DNA from: RGIG5299 sp045542315
GTDB taxonomy: Bacteria > Bacillota > Clostridia > Oscillospirales > RGIG5299
Direction: 5' to 3'
DNA length: 11,690 nt
NCBI GenBank assembly: GCA_045542315.1
Contig: JAZQKU010000084.1
Span: forward strand, 1 to 11,690
Both the position numbers and the translations under genes were made by a program. Under the pieces are notes generated by a model that was given only the letters and a program-made list of their open reading frames with translations, did not search any database and had not been told where the DNA came from. This document shows, one piece after another, positions 5,846 through 11,690 of the stretch. The first letter of the stretch is position 1. Every line of letters begins with the position of its first letter.

Positions 5846-7021
5846 ATGAATTTTTATTATAAAAAGATTACCGACGGCAACGTTGCCGTTGACGATACCA
5901 TACTCGTTAAGGGCGTGCCCGCCGCCGCAGGCTCCCGCATTTTAGAGGGATTTACTCCTCTTTTCTCGGCGGAGGCGGTAACGAGGCTTGAAAATAAGGG
6001 CTACGTTATTTCGGGTAAGACCAATGTTGGCGAATTCGGTCTTGACCTTGCGGGTGAGTTTTCATACTACGCTCCCGCAGAAAGTGAGATAAAGGGCGCC
6101 GCCGCAGAGGCTGTGAAGTCGGGTGAGGTAAACGCCGCCTTAGCGGTTGACGTAAACGGCGCGGCAAGACGTGCCGCCGCCCTTTCGGACGTTTACTTTT
6201 TAAAGCCCACCTACGGTACCGTTTCGCGCTACGGAATAATCTCCACCGCCGCATCGGGTGAGCAGCTCGGCGTTTATGCAAGCTGTCCCGAGGGTATTTC
6301 GGAAATAATGAGCGTTATCTCGGGTCACGACGAAAAAGACGGCACCAGCCTTAAAGAAGCTCCCCTCTACTCCGTTTCAAACGATATAAAGGGCAAAAGA
6401 GTTGTCGTTATCAAAGAGCTTTTTGAAAAGGCCGACGCCGATGTTAAATCGGAGATTTCCGCATTTATAAACAGCCTTACCGAAAAGGGCGCGCTTGTTT
6501 CGGAAATATCTCTTGATATTTTCGCGGCATCAGCCACGGCTTACCAGATTGCAATGTGTGCGGAGAGCTGCAACAACCTTTCCCGTTATGACGGCGTTAA
6601 ATTCGGTCACCGCGCAAGCGAGTATAAGAATATCGACGAGCTTTACGTAAATTCAAGAACCGAGGGCTTTAACTTCCTTACCAAGGCGGTTATCCTCTAC
6701 GGCTCCGACGTTCTTTCCAAAAACCGCTACAAGGATTGCTACGATAAGGCGCTCCGTCTTCGCAGAGTTATGACCGACGAGATGAAGAAGCTCTTTAAAG
6801 ATTACGATGCCGTTATAACCCCCGTCTGCTCGACCCTCAATTTTGAGGCAGTTGACATTAAAGAGGCATTCCAAAGAGTGTTTGCAGAAAGCGAATTTAC
6901 CGCGATCGCAAATCTTATCGGTATTCCCGCCCTTGCCGCAGGAGGCGTTCAGCTTCTCGGCGATCACTTTGCCGAGTCAACTCTTCTTTCCTTGGCAAAA
7001 GCCGCAAAGGAGGATAAATAA
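5846..7021 (+). CDS. gatA: GatA homologue lacking the amidase catalytic residues
   Basis: GatA normally hydrolyses glutamine and channels ammonia to GatB. This 391-residue protein clearly aligns with GatA: GKTNVGEFG (57-65), LKPTYGTVSRYG (119-130), CNNLSRYDGVKFGHR and RTEGF match family blocks. However, aligned to Staphylococcus aureus GatA from memory, the catalytic Lys79 falls on Asp16 (VAVDDT for VAIKDN), the cis-Ser154 on Ile82 (the GGSSGGS loop has become SEIKGAA), and nucleophile Ser178 on Ala106 (DVNGAARRAA for DTGGSIRQPA). About 60 N-terminal residues before the Lys motif and part of the C-terminus are also missing; canonical length is about 485. The frame is open, codon use matches the neighbours and GatA surface motifs are kept, so it looks like a selected non-catalytic subunit rather than a decaying gene. 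The ATG at 5846 is chosen because GAGGTG (5834-5839) lies 6 nt upstream. It follows aspS-gatC by 10 bp and precedes gatB by 2 bp. A cryptic amidase with another mechanism is possible but unsupported. Confidence 0.9.
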   Translation: MNFYYKKITDGNVAVDDTILVKGVPAAAGSRILEGFTPLFSAEAVTRLENKGYVISGKTNVGEFGLDLAGEFSYYAPAESEIKGAAAEAVKSGEVNAALAVDVNGAARRAAALSDVYFLKPTYGTVSRYGIISTAASGEQLGVYASCPEGISEIMSVISGHDEKDGTSLKEAPLYSVSNDIKGKRVVVIKELFEKADADVKSEISAFINSLTEKGALVSEISLDIFAASATAYQIAMCAESCNNLSRYDGVKFGHRASEYKNIDELYVNSRTEGFNFLTKAVILYGSDVLSKNRYKDCYDKALRLRRVMTDEMKKLFKDYDAVITPVCSTLNFEAVDIKEAFQRVFAESEFTAIANLIGIPALAAGGVQLLGDHFAESTLLSLAKAAKEDK

Positions 7022-7023
7022 TT

Positions 7024-8445
7024 ATGAATTACGAATTAGTTATCGGTCTTGAGACCCACGTTGAGCTTTCAACCGATTCAAAAATATTCTGTTCCTGCGG
7101 AGGTCACGGCAAGGGCTCGGAGCCTAACGACTGTGTTTGTCCCGCTTGCTCGGGCATGCCCGGTATGCTCCCCGTAATGAACAAGCGCGTTGTCGAGCTT
7201 GCCGTTACTGCAGGTCTTATGCTCAACTGCGAAATAAACCGCTATACCACCTTCGACAAGAAAAACTACTATTACCCCGATCTTCCCTGTGCATATCAGA
7301 TAACCCAGCTCAATCACCCCATCTGCGTAAACGGTCTTGTTACCGTTAAGACCGCAGACGGCACAAGAGATATCCGCATAAAGCAGATACACATGGAGGA
7401 GGACGCAGGTAAGCTCGTCCACGGCGGCAGCTCCTCTTTCGTTGATTTCAACCGTACAAGCGTTCCGCTTATCGAAATAGTAACGCAGCCCGACTTCAGA
7501 AGTCCCGAGGAGGTAGTAAGCTACCTTAATAAGCTTAAATCGAGCTTCATTGCGGGCGGTATTTCCGAGTGCGAGGAGGGCGCGATGAGATGTGACGTTA
7601 ACATTTCGGTACGTCCCGCAGGCGAGGAAAAATTCGGTGTGAGAACCGAAATAAAGAATATGAACTCCTTTGACGCCATTGACAAGGCTATCCGCTACGA
7701 GGCACAAAGACACATTGACGCTCTCGAATACGGCACCGAGGAGCTTGTTCAGGAAACAAGACGCTTTGACGATGCAAGCGGCAAGACCTTTGCGATGAGA
7801 AACAAGGAGACCGAGGCTGATTACCGCTATTTCCCCGATCCCAACCTTATGCCCATCGTTATTGATGACGAGTGGCTTGAGGAAATAAAGGCGGCAAAGC
7901 CCGTTGCGGTTGACGAAAAGACCGAGGAATACCGTGCGGCAGGCATCAAAGAGGACGATATTGAGATAATCATTGCCAACGTTAAGATCGCAAAGCTTAT
8001 CGACGACGTCGTTTCTATGGGCTGCAACCTCAAGGACACCGCAATCTGGGTAGTCACCGACTGTGCAGGCATTCTCAAAAAGGACGGAAAGGCTCTTTCC
8101 GAAATAGATGTTGCCCCCGAAAAGCTTGCGGCTGTTATAAAGATGGTTGCAGAGGGCAAAATAAACAGAAATGCGGGCAAAAAGGTTCTTATTGAGGTTA
8201 TCGAAAACGGCGTTGACCCCGTTTCCTACTGTAAGGAAAACGGTCTTGACAAAAAGGTTGACGTTTCTGCCATCGAGGCAATTATCGATAATGCAATAAA
8301 GGCAAATCCGCAGGCGGTTATTGACTTCAAGAGCGGCAAGCAGAAAGCCGCCCAGGCGCTCTTCGGCGCTTGCATGAAGGAGCTTCGCGGTGCGGGCGAT
8401 CCCTCAGTTATCAAGGAGCTTTTGGAGAAAAAGCTCTCGGAATAA
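7024..8445 (+). CDS. gatB: Asp-tRNA(Asn)/Glu-tRNA(Gln) amidotransferase subunit GatB
   Basis: GatB phosphorylates the side chain of Asp or Glu on misacylated tRNA with ATP and exchanges the phosphate for ammonia. The 473-residue protein is of normal length and well conserved. The cradle domain (about 1-290) begins VIGLETHVEL with Glu10 and His12 and has HMEEDAGK with Glu125, the catalytic and metal residues at the same numbers as in S. aureus GatB. A zinc-type cysteine set (CSC and CVCPAC, about residues 23-42) and KKNYYYPDLP, SVPLIEIVTQPD and DYRYFPDP are present. The C-terminal half (about 300-473) contains the helical and YqeY-like tail that recognises the tRNA elbow, with GKINRNAGK and NPQAVIDFKSGKQKA. 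AAAGGAGG (7006-7013), inside the end of gatA, gives a 10-nt spacing to the ATG. In contrast to GatA, nothing essential is missing, so the transamidation half of the enzyme appears functional. Confidence 0.97.
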   Translation: MNYELVIGLETHVELSTDSKIFCSCGGHGKGSEPNDCVCPACSGMPGMLPVMNKRVVELAVTAGLMLNCEINRYTTFDKKNYYYPDLPCAYQITQLNHPICVNGLVTVKTADGTRDIRIKQIHMEEDAGKLVHGGSSSFVDFNRTSVPLIEIVTQPDFRSPEEVVSYLNKLKSSFIAGGISECEEGAMRCDVNISVRPAGEEKFGVRTEIKNMNSFDAIDKAIRYEAQRHIDALEYGTEELVQETRRFDDASGKTFAMRNKETEADYRYFPDPNLMPIVIDDEWLEEIKAAKPVAVDEKTEEYRAAGIKEDDIEIIIANVKIAKLIDDVVSMGCNLKDTAIWVVTDCAGILKKDGKALSEIDVAPEKLAAVIKMVAEGKINRNAGKKVLIEVIENGVDPVSYCKENGLDKKVDVSAIEAIIDNAIKANPQAVIDFKSGKQKAAQALFGACMKELRGAGDPSVIKELLEKKLSE

Positions 8446-8452
8446 AATAAAT

Positions 8453-8488
8453 AACGGCGGCGGTAATTTGTTTCTGCCGCCGTTTTCT
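8453..8488 (+). terminator. GC-rich hairpin after gatB, partial terminator candidate
   Basis: AACGGCGGC (8453-8461) pairs perfectly with GCCGCCGTT (8476-8484) around a 14-nt loop, followed by only TTTTCT. The stem is strong but the T-run is short and partly inside the stem, so termination may be incomplete. No convincing promoter lies between it and the next gene, which starts at 8503. Confidence 0.6.
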
Positions 8489-8502
8489 CAAAGGTAAGGG
8501 CT

Positions 8503-9537
8503 ATGAAAAACATCCTTGTTTTACTGACGGGCGGCACCGTCTGCTCGTGTGAAGACGAAAACGGCGTTATATCGGTAAACGGTCAGTCAGGGCTTTCACT
8601 TATTGAAAACTTCAAAAAAAGCGCGGCTTTTTCCGATGAAATTTCCTTTCATTTAAGCGAAAACCTCTTTATTTTAAGTGAAAATATGACTCTTGACGGT
8701 TGGAACAGAATATTCTCGCTTTACAAAGATGCCACGAAACACCGCCGCTTCGACGGCGTTATTATCGCGCACGGCACCGATACCCTTGCTTACAGCGCGT
8801 CGCTCTTCTCGCTGCTTTTTTCAAAAACCGAGATCCCCGTCTTCTTCGTTTCAAGCAACGCGCCTCTTTCAAGCAAGAGGGCAAACGGAAATGAAAACTT
8901 CAAGGCGGCGGCGGAGTGCATCTTTCGGGGAATTTCTCCCAACGTTTACGTTTGCTATAAAAATATTTCAAGCGGCAAGGTAATGCTTCATCTTGCCTCC
9001 CGCTTAAAGCAATGCGAAAACTATTCCGAGGACTTCGAAAGCGCGGGCGAAACCGATATTTCCGTTCTGACTTCCGAAACAATTTCCGAAATAAATAAAA
9101 AATTTCCCGCAGAAAGCCGAAAGGAAATACCGCTTCCAAACGGCTTTTACCTGAAAAAGCGAGCGCTTTATATTTCACCATACGTCGGTATGGATTACGG
9201 CGCATACAATTTGAACGGTGTTTCAGCCGTGCTTCACGGAAGCTACCACTCGGGTACCGCTTGCGCTGCCGGTGACGGCACCGCTTCGCTTTGCTTTCTT
9301 GCAAAGCGCTGTGAGGAGAAAGGTATTCCCTTTTATTTCGGTCCCGCAAAAAGCGAAGGAAGTATCTATCTTTCCGCCGACACCATTGCAAAAAGCGGAC
9401 GGGTGAATTTTCTCTACGGCGCAACCCATGAGCTATATCTTGCGAAATTAACTCTTGCAGTTTCACTTTTTGAAAAAAACGAGGATATTTATAATTTTAT
9501 GACAACCGAATTCAACTTTGAAAACGGTTATCTTTAA
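8503..9537 (+). CDS. ansA: Asparaginase/glutaminase-family amidohydrolase (cytosolic, AnsA-like)
   Basis: This family hydrolyses L-asparagine, and in some members glutamine, to the acid and ammonia; archaeal GatD, the glutaminase of GatDE, is a member. The 344-residue protein has no signal peptide, so it should be cytosolic. The catalytic set appears complete: Thr12 in LTGGTVCS, Thr92 and Asp93 in AHGTDT, and Lys169 in SRLKQ, which aligns with the catalytic Lys. The substrate-contact segment is altered: Ser59-Glu60-Asn61 replaces the common Ser-(Ser/Gln)-Asp, so specificity may differ from classical asparaginase. The C-terminal domain (about 205-344) keeps the GTA, GIPFYFGPAKSEGS and LAKLTLA blocks. 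No archaeal GatD N-terminal extension is visible. The ATG is preceded by AAAGG (8490-8494). It lies 57 bp after gatB behind a modest hairpin, and overlaps the ribosome binding site of the next gene. It may be catabolic or may supply ammonia to GatB; the latter is inference. Confidence 0.88.
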   Translation: MKNILVLLTGGTVCSCEDENGVISVNGQSGLSLIENFKKSAAFSDEISFHLSENLFILSENMTLDGWNRIFSLYKDATKHRRFDGVIIAHGTDTLAYSASLFSLLFSKTEIPVFFVSSNAPLSSKRANGNENFKAAAECIFRGISPNVYVCYKNISSGKVMLHLASRLKQCENYSEDFESAGETDISVLTSETISEINKKFPAESRKEIPLPNGFYLKKRALYISPYVGMDYGAYNLNGVSAVLHGSYHSGTACAAGDGTASLCFLAKRCEEKGIPFYFGPAKSEGSIYLSADTIAKSGRVNFLYGATHELYLAKLTLAVSLFEKNEDIYNFMTTEFNFENGYL

Positions 9538-9549
9538 GGAGCTTTGATT

Positions 9550-10707
9550 ATGACTGTTAAGCTTTACGACAGTGATTCATATATAAAGGAATTTACCGCA
9601 ACGGTAGTCTCCTCTGAAAAAAGCGGTGAGCTTTACAACACCGTTCTTGACCGCACCGCGTTTTTCCCCGAGGGCGGCGGTCAGAGTGCGGATAGCGGTT
9701 ATATCGGCGGGGCTTACGTTTCCTTCGTTTCCGAAAAGGACGGGATAATAGTCCACAAAACCGATGCGGCTCTTCCCGTTGGCAGTGAGGTCTCCTGCCG
9801 TATTGATTGGGAGCTTCGCTATTCAAGAATGCAAAGCCACACTGCAGAGCACATTCTCTCGGGAATAGTCCACTCGGAATTCGGATACGACAACGTGGGA
9901 TTTCACATGAGCGAAAAAACTATGACGGTGGACTTTTCGGGTCCGCTTACCGAAAAGGATATTGCACTTATAGAAGAAAAATCAAACCTTGCCGTTTATA
10001 AAAATGCCGACATTACGGTTTCTTTTCCCACGAAGGAGGAAGCGGCGGCACTCGATTACAGAAGCAAGCTTGATATTACAGAGGGGCTTCGCATAGTCAC
10101 CGTTGACGGCATTGACGTATGTGCCTGTTGTGCGCCGCATCTTAAAAGAAGCGGCGAGGCGGGAATTATTAAAATTCTCGATTTTTGTCCCTTCAAGGGC
10201 GGAACAAGGCTTGAAATGGTTGCGGGAATAAACGCTTACAGGGATTACGCCCTTTTGCACTCGGCAAACAAACAGCTTATGGGGCACCTTTCGGCAAAGC
10301 GCGAGGCGGTAAACGAAGCGGTCTTGCGTCAGAGTGAGATGATCTCGGAGCTTAAGGCAATAAACGAGGCTCTTTTGAACGAAAACGCTCTTTTGAAATG
10401 CAAAAAGACCGAAATAGGAAGCTCGGTTTACGGACACCTTGACGGCGCCTCCTACGACAGCTTGAGATTTCTTGCCAACTCCTTTGCCGAAAAGGGTTAT
10501 AAAAACGTTGTTCTTATTTCCGAATGCGACGGCGGCGCTCTTTACGTTGCCGCTTCCAAGGAAGGTCGCGGTAAAGAGATCGCCGCAGCTTTAAACTCTG
10601 AATTTTCGGGTAAGGGCGGAGGCAAGGAAAGCTACGTTCAGGGTAAGATATCCGTGTTTGACAAAAGGTCGATCGAAGAAAAGCTAAGGGCTCTTTTGAG
10701 TGAATAA
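9550..10707 (+). CDS. alaX: AlaX-type alanyl-tRNA editing protein with DHHA1 domain
   Basis: AlaX proteins are free-standing homologues of the AlaRS editing domain that hydrolyse Ser- or Gly-tRNA(Ala) in trans. The 385-residue protein is the long form. The N-terminal second-additional-domain fold has FFPEGGGQ (about residues 37-44), then the zinc site formed by His97 and His101 in SHTAEH and by Cys193 and His197 in CCAPH. A probable coiled coil (about 240-285, rich in Glu, Leu and Ala) leads to a DHHA1-like domain (about 290-370) with GKGGGKESYVQGK, the counterpart of the AlaRS GGGR motif region. The ATG at 9550 is preferred because AAGGAG (9536-9541) lies 8 nt upstream, and that site overlaps the stop codon of the asparaginase-family gene. 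The 12-bp gap shows that the two are one transcription unit. The link to the aspS module is a shared theme of aminoacyl-tRNA fidelity. Confidence 0.93.
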   Translation: MTVKLYDSDSYIKEFTATVVSSEKSGELYNTVLDRTAFFPEGGGQSADSGYIGGAYVSFVSEKDGIIVHKTDAALPVGSEVSCRIDWELRYSRMQSHTAEHILSGIVHSEFGYDNVGFHMSEKTMTVDFSGPLTEKDIALIEEKSNLAVYKNADITVSFPTKEEAAALDYRSKLDITEGLRIVTVDGIDVCACCAPHLKRSGEAGIIKILDFCPFKGGTRLEMVAGINAYRDYALLHSANKQLMGHLSAKREAVNEAVLRQSEMISELKAINEALLNENALLKCKKTEIGSSVYGHLDGASYDSLRFLANSFAEKGYKNVVLISECDGGALYVAASKEGRGKEIAAALNSEFSGKGGGKESYVQGKISVFDKRSIEEKLRALLSE

Positions 10708-10713
10708 AAAATT

Positions 10714-10749
10714 AAGAACCGCATCTTTCGATGCGGTTCTTTTTATTTT
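10714..10749 (+). terminator. Strong intrinsic terminator after alaX, probably bidirectional
   Basis: AAGAACCGCAT (10714-10724) pairs perfectly with ATGCGGTTCTT (10731-10741) around a 6-nt loop, followed by TTTATTTTG. On the minus strand the stem is followed by AATTTTTTATTC, so it can also end the convergent small membrane protein gene, whose stop codon overlaps the T-run. Confidence 0.93.
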
Positions 10750-11168
10750 GGATTTATTTCGTAAATAAGCTTCGGCTCGCCGTTGCCGCACAAATAAACC
10801 GAGAAATCCGGACTGTAAACATAAAAGGTTTCACAATGGCTTTTACCTTCGTCAGAAGCCTCTTTATCTACGACAACGCGTATTTCCTTGCCCTTTTTGG
10901 TTTCAAATATCTCCGCTTCGGTTATTTTATATCCGTCCTCATGGCGCAGATATATCTCTACGATGGTTCCTTTTTTTCTTATGCTCTCGGTGATCTTAAC
11001 CACTTCGATATCGTCGGGAGAAGCGTATTTCTCCGATCGCCTTGCCGCAGCCGCGAAAAGAACGATCAAGGAGGTTGCCGTGATAAACAAAAAGATGATC
11101 AAAAGGTAAAAAATTCGGTAGGGTGAAACCCAACGGCCCGGCAACTTATCAATATACTCCTTCGTCAT
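10743..11168 (-). CDS. Small unrecognised single-helix membrane protein
   Basis: I do not recognise a family for this 141-residue protein. It has a short charged N-terminus, one strong hydrophobic helix (about residues 19-42) ended by a double Arg, and a polar C-terminal domain of about 95 residues with alternating hydrophobic and charged residues that suggests beta strands. Two cysteines lie in the last third (SHCETF and YLCGNG). The helix could be a signal anchor. The minus-strand frame is preferred over the overlapping plus-strand frames because it has an ATG with a purine-rich AAGAG 7 nt upstream, a promoter-like sequence, a clear membrane-plus-soluble design, and a terminator at its stop. 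Its own terminator is shared with alaX. No function is proposed. Confidence 0.7.
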   Translation of the reverse strand: MTKEYIDKLPGRWVSPYRIFYLLIIFLFITATSLIVLFAAAARRSEKYASPDDIEVVKITESIRKKGTIVEIYLRHEDGYKITEAEIFETKKGKEIRVVVDKEASDEGKSHCETFYVYSPDFSVYLCGNGEPKLIYEINPK

Positions 11169-11220
11169 AAAATCACTCTTTTCCGTAAAGTAAATTTCAT
11201 TTTGAGGTTTTCTTATTTTA

Positions 11221-11249
11221 ATTTTACCATATATTTTTCAAAAATGCAA
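11221..11249 (-). promoter_or_regulatory. Candidate promoter for the small membrane protein
   Basis: On the minus strand TTGCAT (11249-11244) is followed after 17 bp by TAAAAT (11226-11221). The start codon lies about 50 bp further on. It sits just downstream of the terminator of the acyl-CoA synthetase gene, which makes a separate transcription unit likely. Confidence 0.55.
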
Positions 11250-11250
11250 C

Positions 11251-11280
11251 AAAAAAATCTCCCACCCGTGAGGGTGGGAT
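11251..11280 (-). terminator. Intrinsic terminator of the acyl-CoA synthetase gene
   Basis: CCCACCC (11261-11267) pairs with GGGTGGG (11272-11278) around a GTGA loop, with one further T-A pair. Read on the minus strand the stem is followed, after GA, by a run of seven T (11257-11251), a strong stop signal directly after the stop codon of the upstream gene. Confidence 0.9.
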
Positions 11281-11288
11281 TTAAATTT

Positions 11289-11690
11289 TTAACCGTTTGT
11301 CTTTTCCATATCCTTTTTGCGTATCTCAACGCGGCGGACCTTGCCGCTTATCGTTTTGGGAAGCTCGGTTACGAACTCGACGATTCTCGGATATTTATAG
11401 GGTGCGGTGTGTGTTTTTACGTATTCCTGAATTTCCTTTTTGAGAGCATCGGTGCCGACGGTGTTTTTGGTAAGCACGATGGTCGCCTTAACTATCTGAC
11501 CTCTTACCTCGTCGGGTACGGGTGTGATTGCGCACTCAAGAACATAGGGAAGCTCCATGATAACACTTTCGATTTCAAAAGGTCCGATGCGGTAGCCTGA
11601 TGACTTGATAACGTCATCAATACGTCCGACATACCAGAGATAGCCGTCTTCGTCCATTGTTGCAGTATCGCCCGTATGATAATAGCCGTC
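11289..11690 (-). CDS. AMP-forming acyl-CoA (acetyl-CoA-like) synthetase, C-terminal part
   Basis: This is the last 133 residues of an adenylate-forming enzyme that activates a carboxylic acid with ATP and transfers it to CoA in the cytoplasm. The start lies beyond the window edge. The frame is open to the last base and reads DGYYHTGD, the YxTGD motif, at the edge. GRIDDVIKSSGYRIGPFEIE follows, the hinge and A8 region of the ANL superfamily. Near the end PKTISGKVRR contains the conserved A10 lysine that works in adenylation and is often regulated by acetylation. The wording resembles medium-chain acyl-CoA and acetyl-CoA synthetases; chain-length preference is set by the missing N-terminal part. 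A strong terminator follows the stop. Confidence 0.93.
   Translation of the reverse strand, partial: DGYYHTGDTATMDEDGYLWYVGRIDDVIKSSGYRIGPFEIESVIMELPYVLECAITPVPDEVRGQIVKATIVLTKNTVGTDALKKEIQEYVKTHTAPYKYPRIVEFVTELPKTISGKVRRVEIRKKDMEKTNG

Noticed and set aside
5846..7021. GatA as an ordinary pseudogene
   Set aside because: There is no frameshift or internal stop, the ribosome binding site is good, codon use matches the neighbours, and structural GatA motifs remain. Loss is focused on the active site and the termini.
8503..9537. Calling the asparaginase-family gene GatD
   Set aside because: The N-terminal extension of archaeal GatD is absent and there is no GatE-type extension in GatB. The link remains functional speculation.
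9544..9549. TTG start for AlaX adding two residues
   Set aside because: It lies only 2 nt after the AAGGAG motif, too close; the ATG at 9550 has an 8-nt spacing.
10731..11126. 131-codon plus-strand open frame opposite the small membrane protein
   Set aside because: It starts inside the alaX terminator hairpin, has no ribosome binding site or promoter, and competes with a better supported minus-strand gene.
11202..11600. 132-codon plus-strand open frame opposite the acyl-CoA synthetase
   Set aside because: The minus strand encodes unmistakable ANL-family motifs; the plus frame runs through the terminator stem and has no motif.

Overview
The window looks like a chromosomal segment from a strictly anaerobic, low-to-mid-GC Firmicute of the class Clostridia (probably Oscillospirales/Ruminococcaceae-like; this is inferred from gene content and style, not from a marker gene). 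Supporting signs are near-perfect sigma-A promoters, strong AGGAGG-type ribosome binding sites, a T-box riboswitch, a rubrerythrin, and tRNA-dependent amidation genes. I see no tRNA or rRNA genes, no CRISPR array, no insertion sequence and no prophage. Codon style is uniform across the window, so there is no obvious sign of recent transfer.

Layout. Positions 1-1826: an unrecognised four-helix membrane protein followed at 22 bp by rubrerythrin, ending in a strong hairpin terminator. Positions 1828-3430: a divergent pair, a cation diffusion facilitator exporter (minus strand) and a TetR-type regulator (plus strand), separated by 157 bp that hold a consensus promoter and two palindromes. Positions 3431-3756: a consensus promoter and a complete T-box leader with its terminator. 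Positions 3757-8445: an aspartyl-tRNA synthetase with GatC fused to its C-terminus, then a GatA homologue, then GatB. Positions 8446-10749: a modest hairpin, an asparaginase-family amidohydrolase and an AlaX-type tRNA editing protein, closed by a strong terminator. Positions 10743-11690: on the minus strand, a small one-helix membrane protein and the C-terminal part of an AMP-forming acyl-CoA synthetase.

The most remarkable part is the T-box operon. It looks like a tRNA-dependent asparagine module: a non-discriminating AspRS (His31 in a DHGG motif) would charge tRNA-Asn with Asp, and GatCAB would amidate it. Three features are unusual together. (1) GatC has no gene of its own and is the C-terminal ~80 residues of AspRS, so synthetase and amidotransferase would be covalently joined. 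(2) The GatA homologue has an intact reading frame but has lost all three amidase catalytic residues (Lys, cis-Ser and Ser replaced by Asp16, Ile82 and Ala106), about 60 N-terminal residues and part of the C-terminus, so it cannot be a normal glutaminase. (3) GatB keeps its kinase/transamidase residues (Glu10, His12, Glu125), and the next gene is an asparaginase-family protein with an apparently intact catalytic set, the family from which the archaeal glutaminase subunit GatD comes. The hypothesis is a rewired amidotransferase that takes ammonia from solution or from a separate amidohydrolase rather than from GatA. The T-box specifier region reads GAAC, which overlaps Glu (GAA) and Asn (AAC) codons, like the dual-specificity T-box reported for the transamidation operon of Clostridium acetobutylicum.
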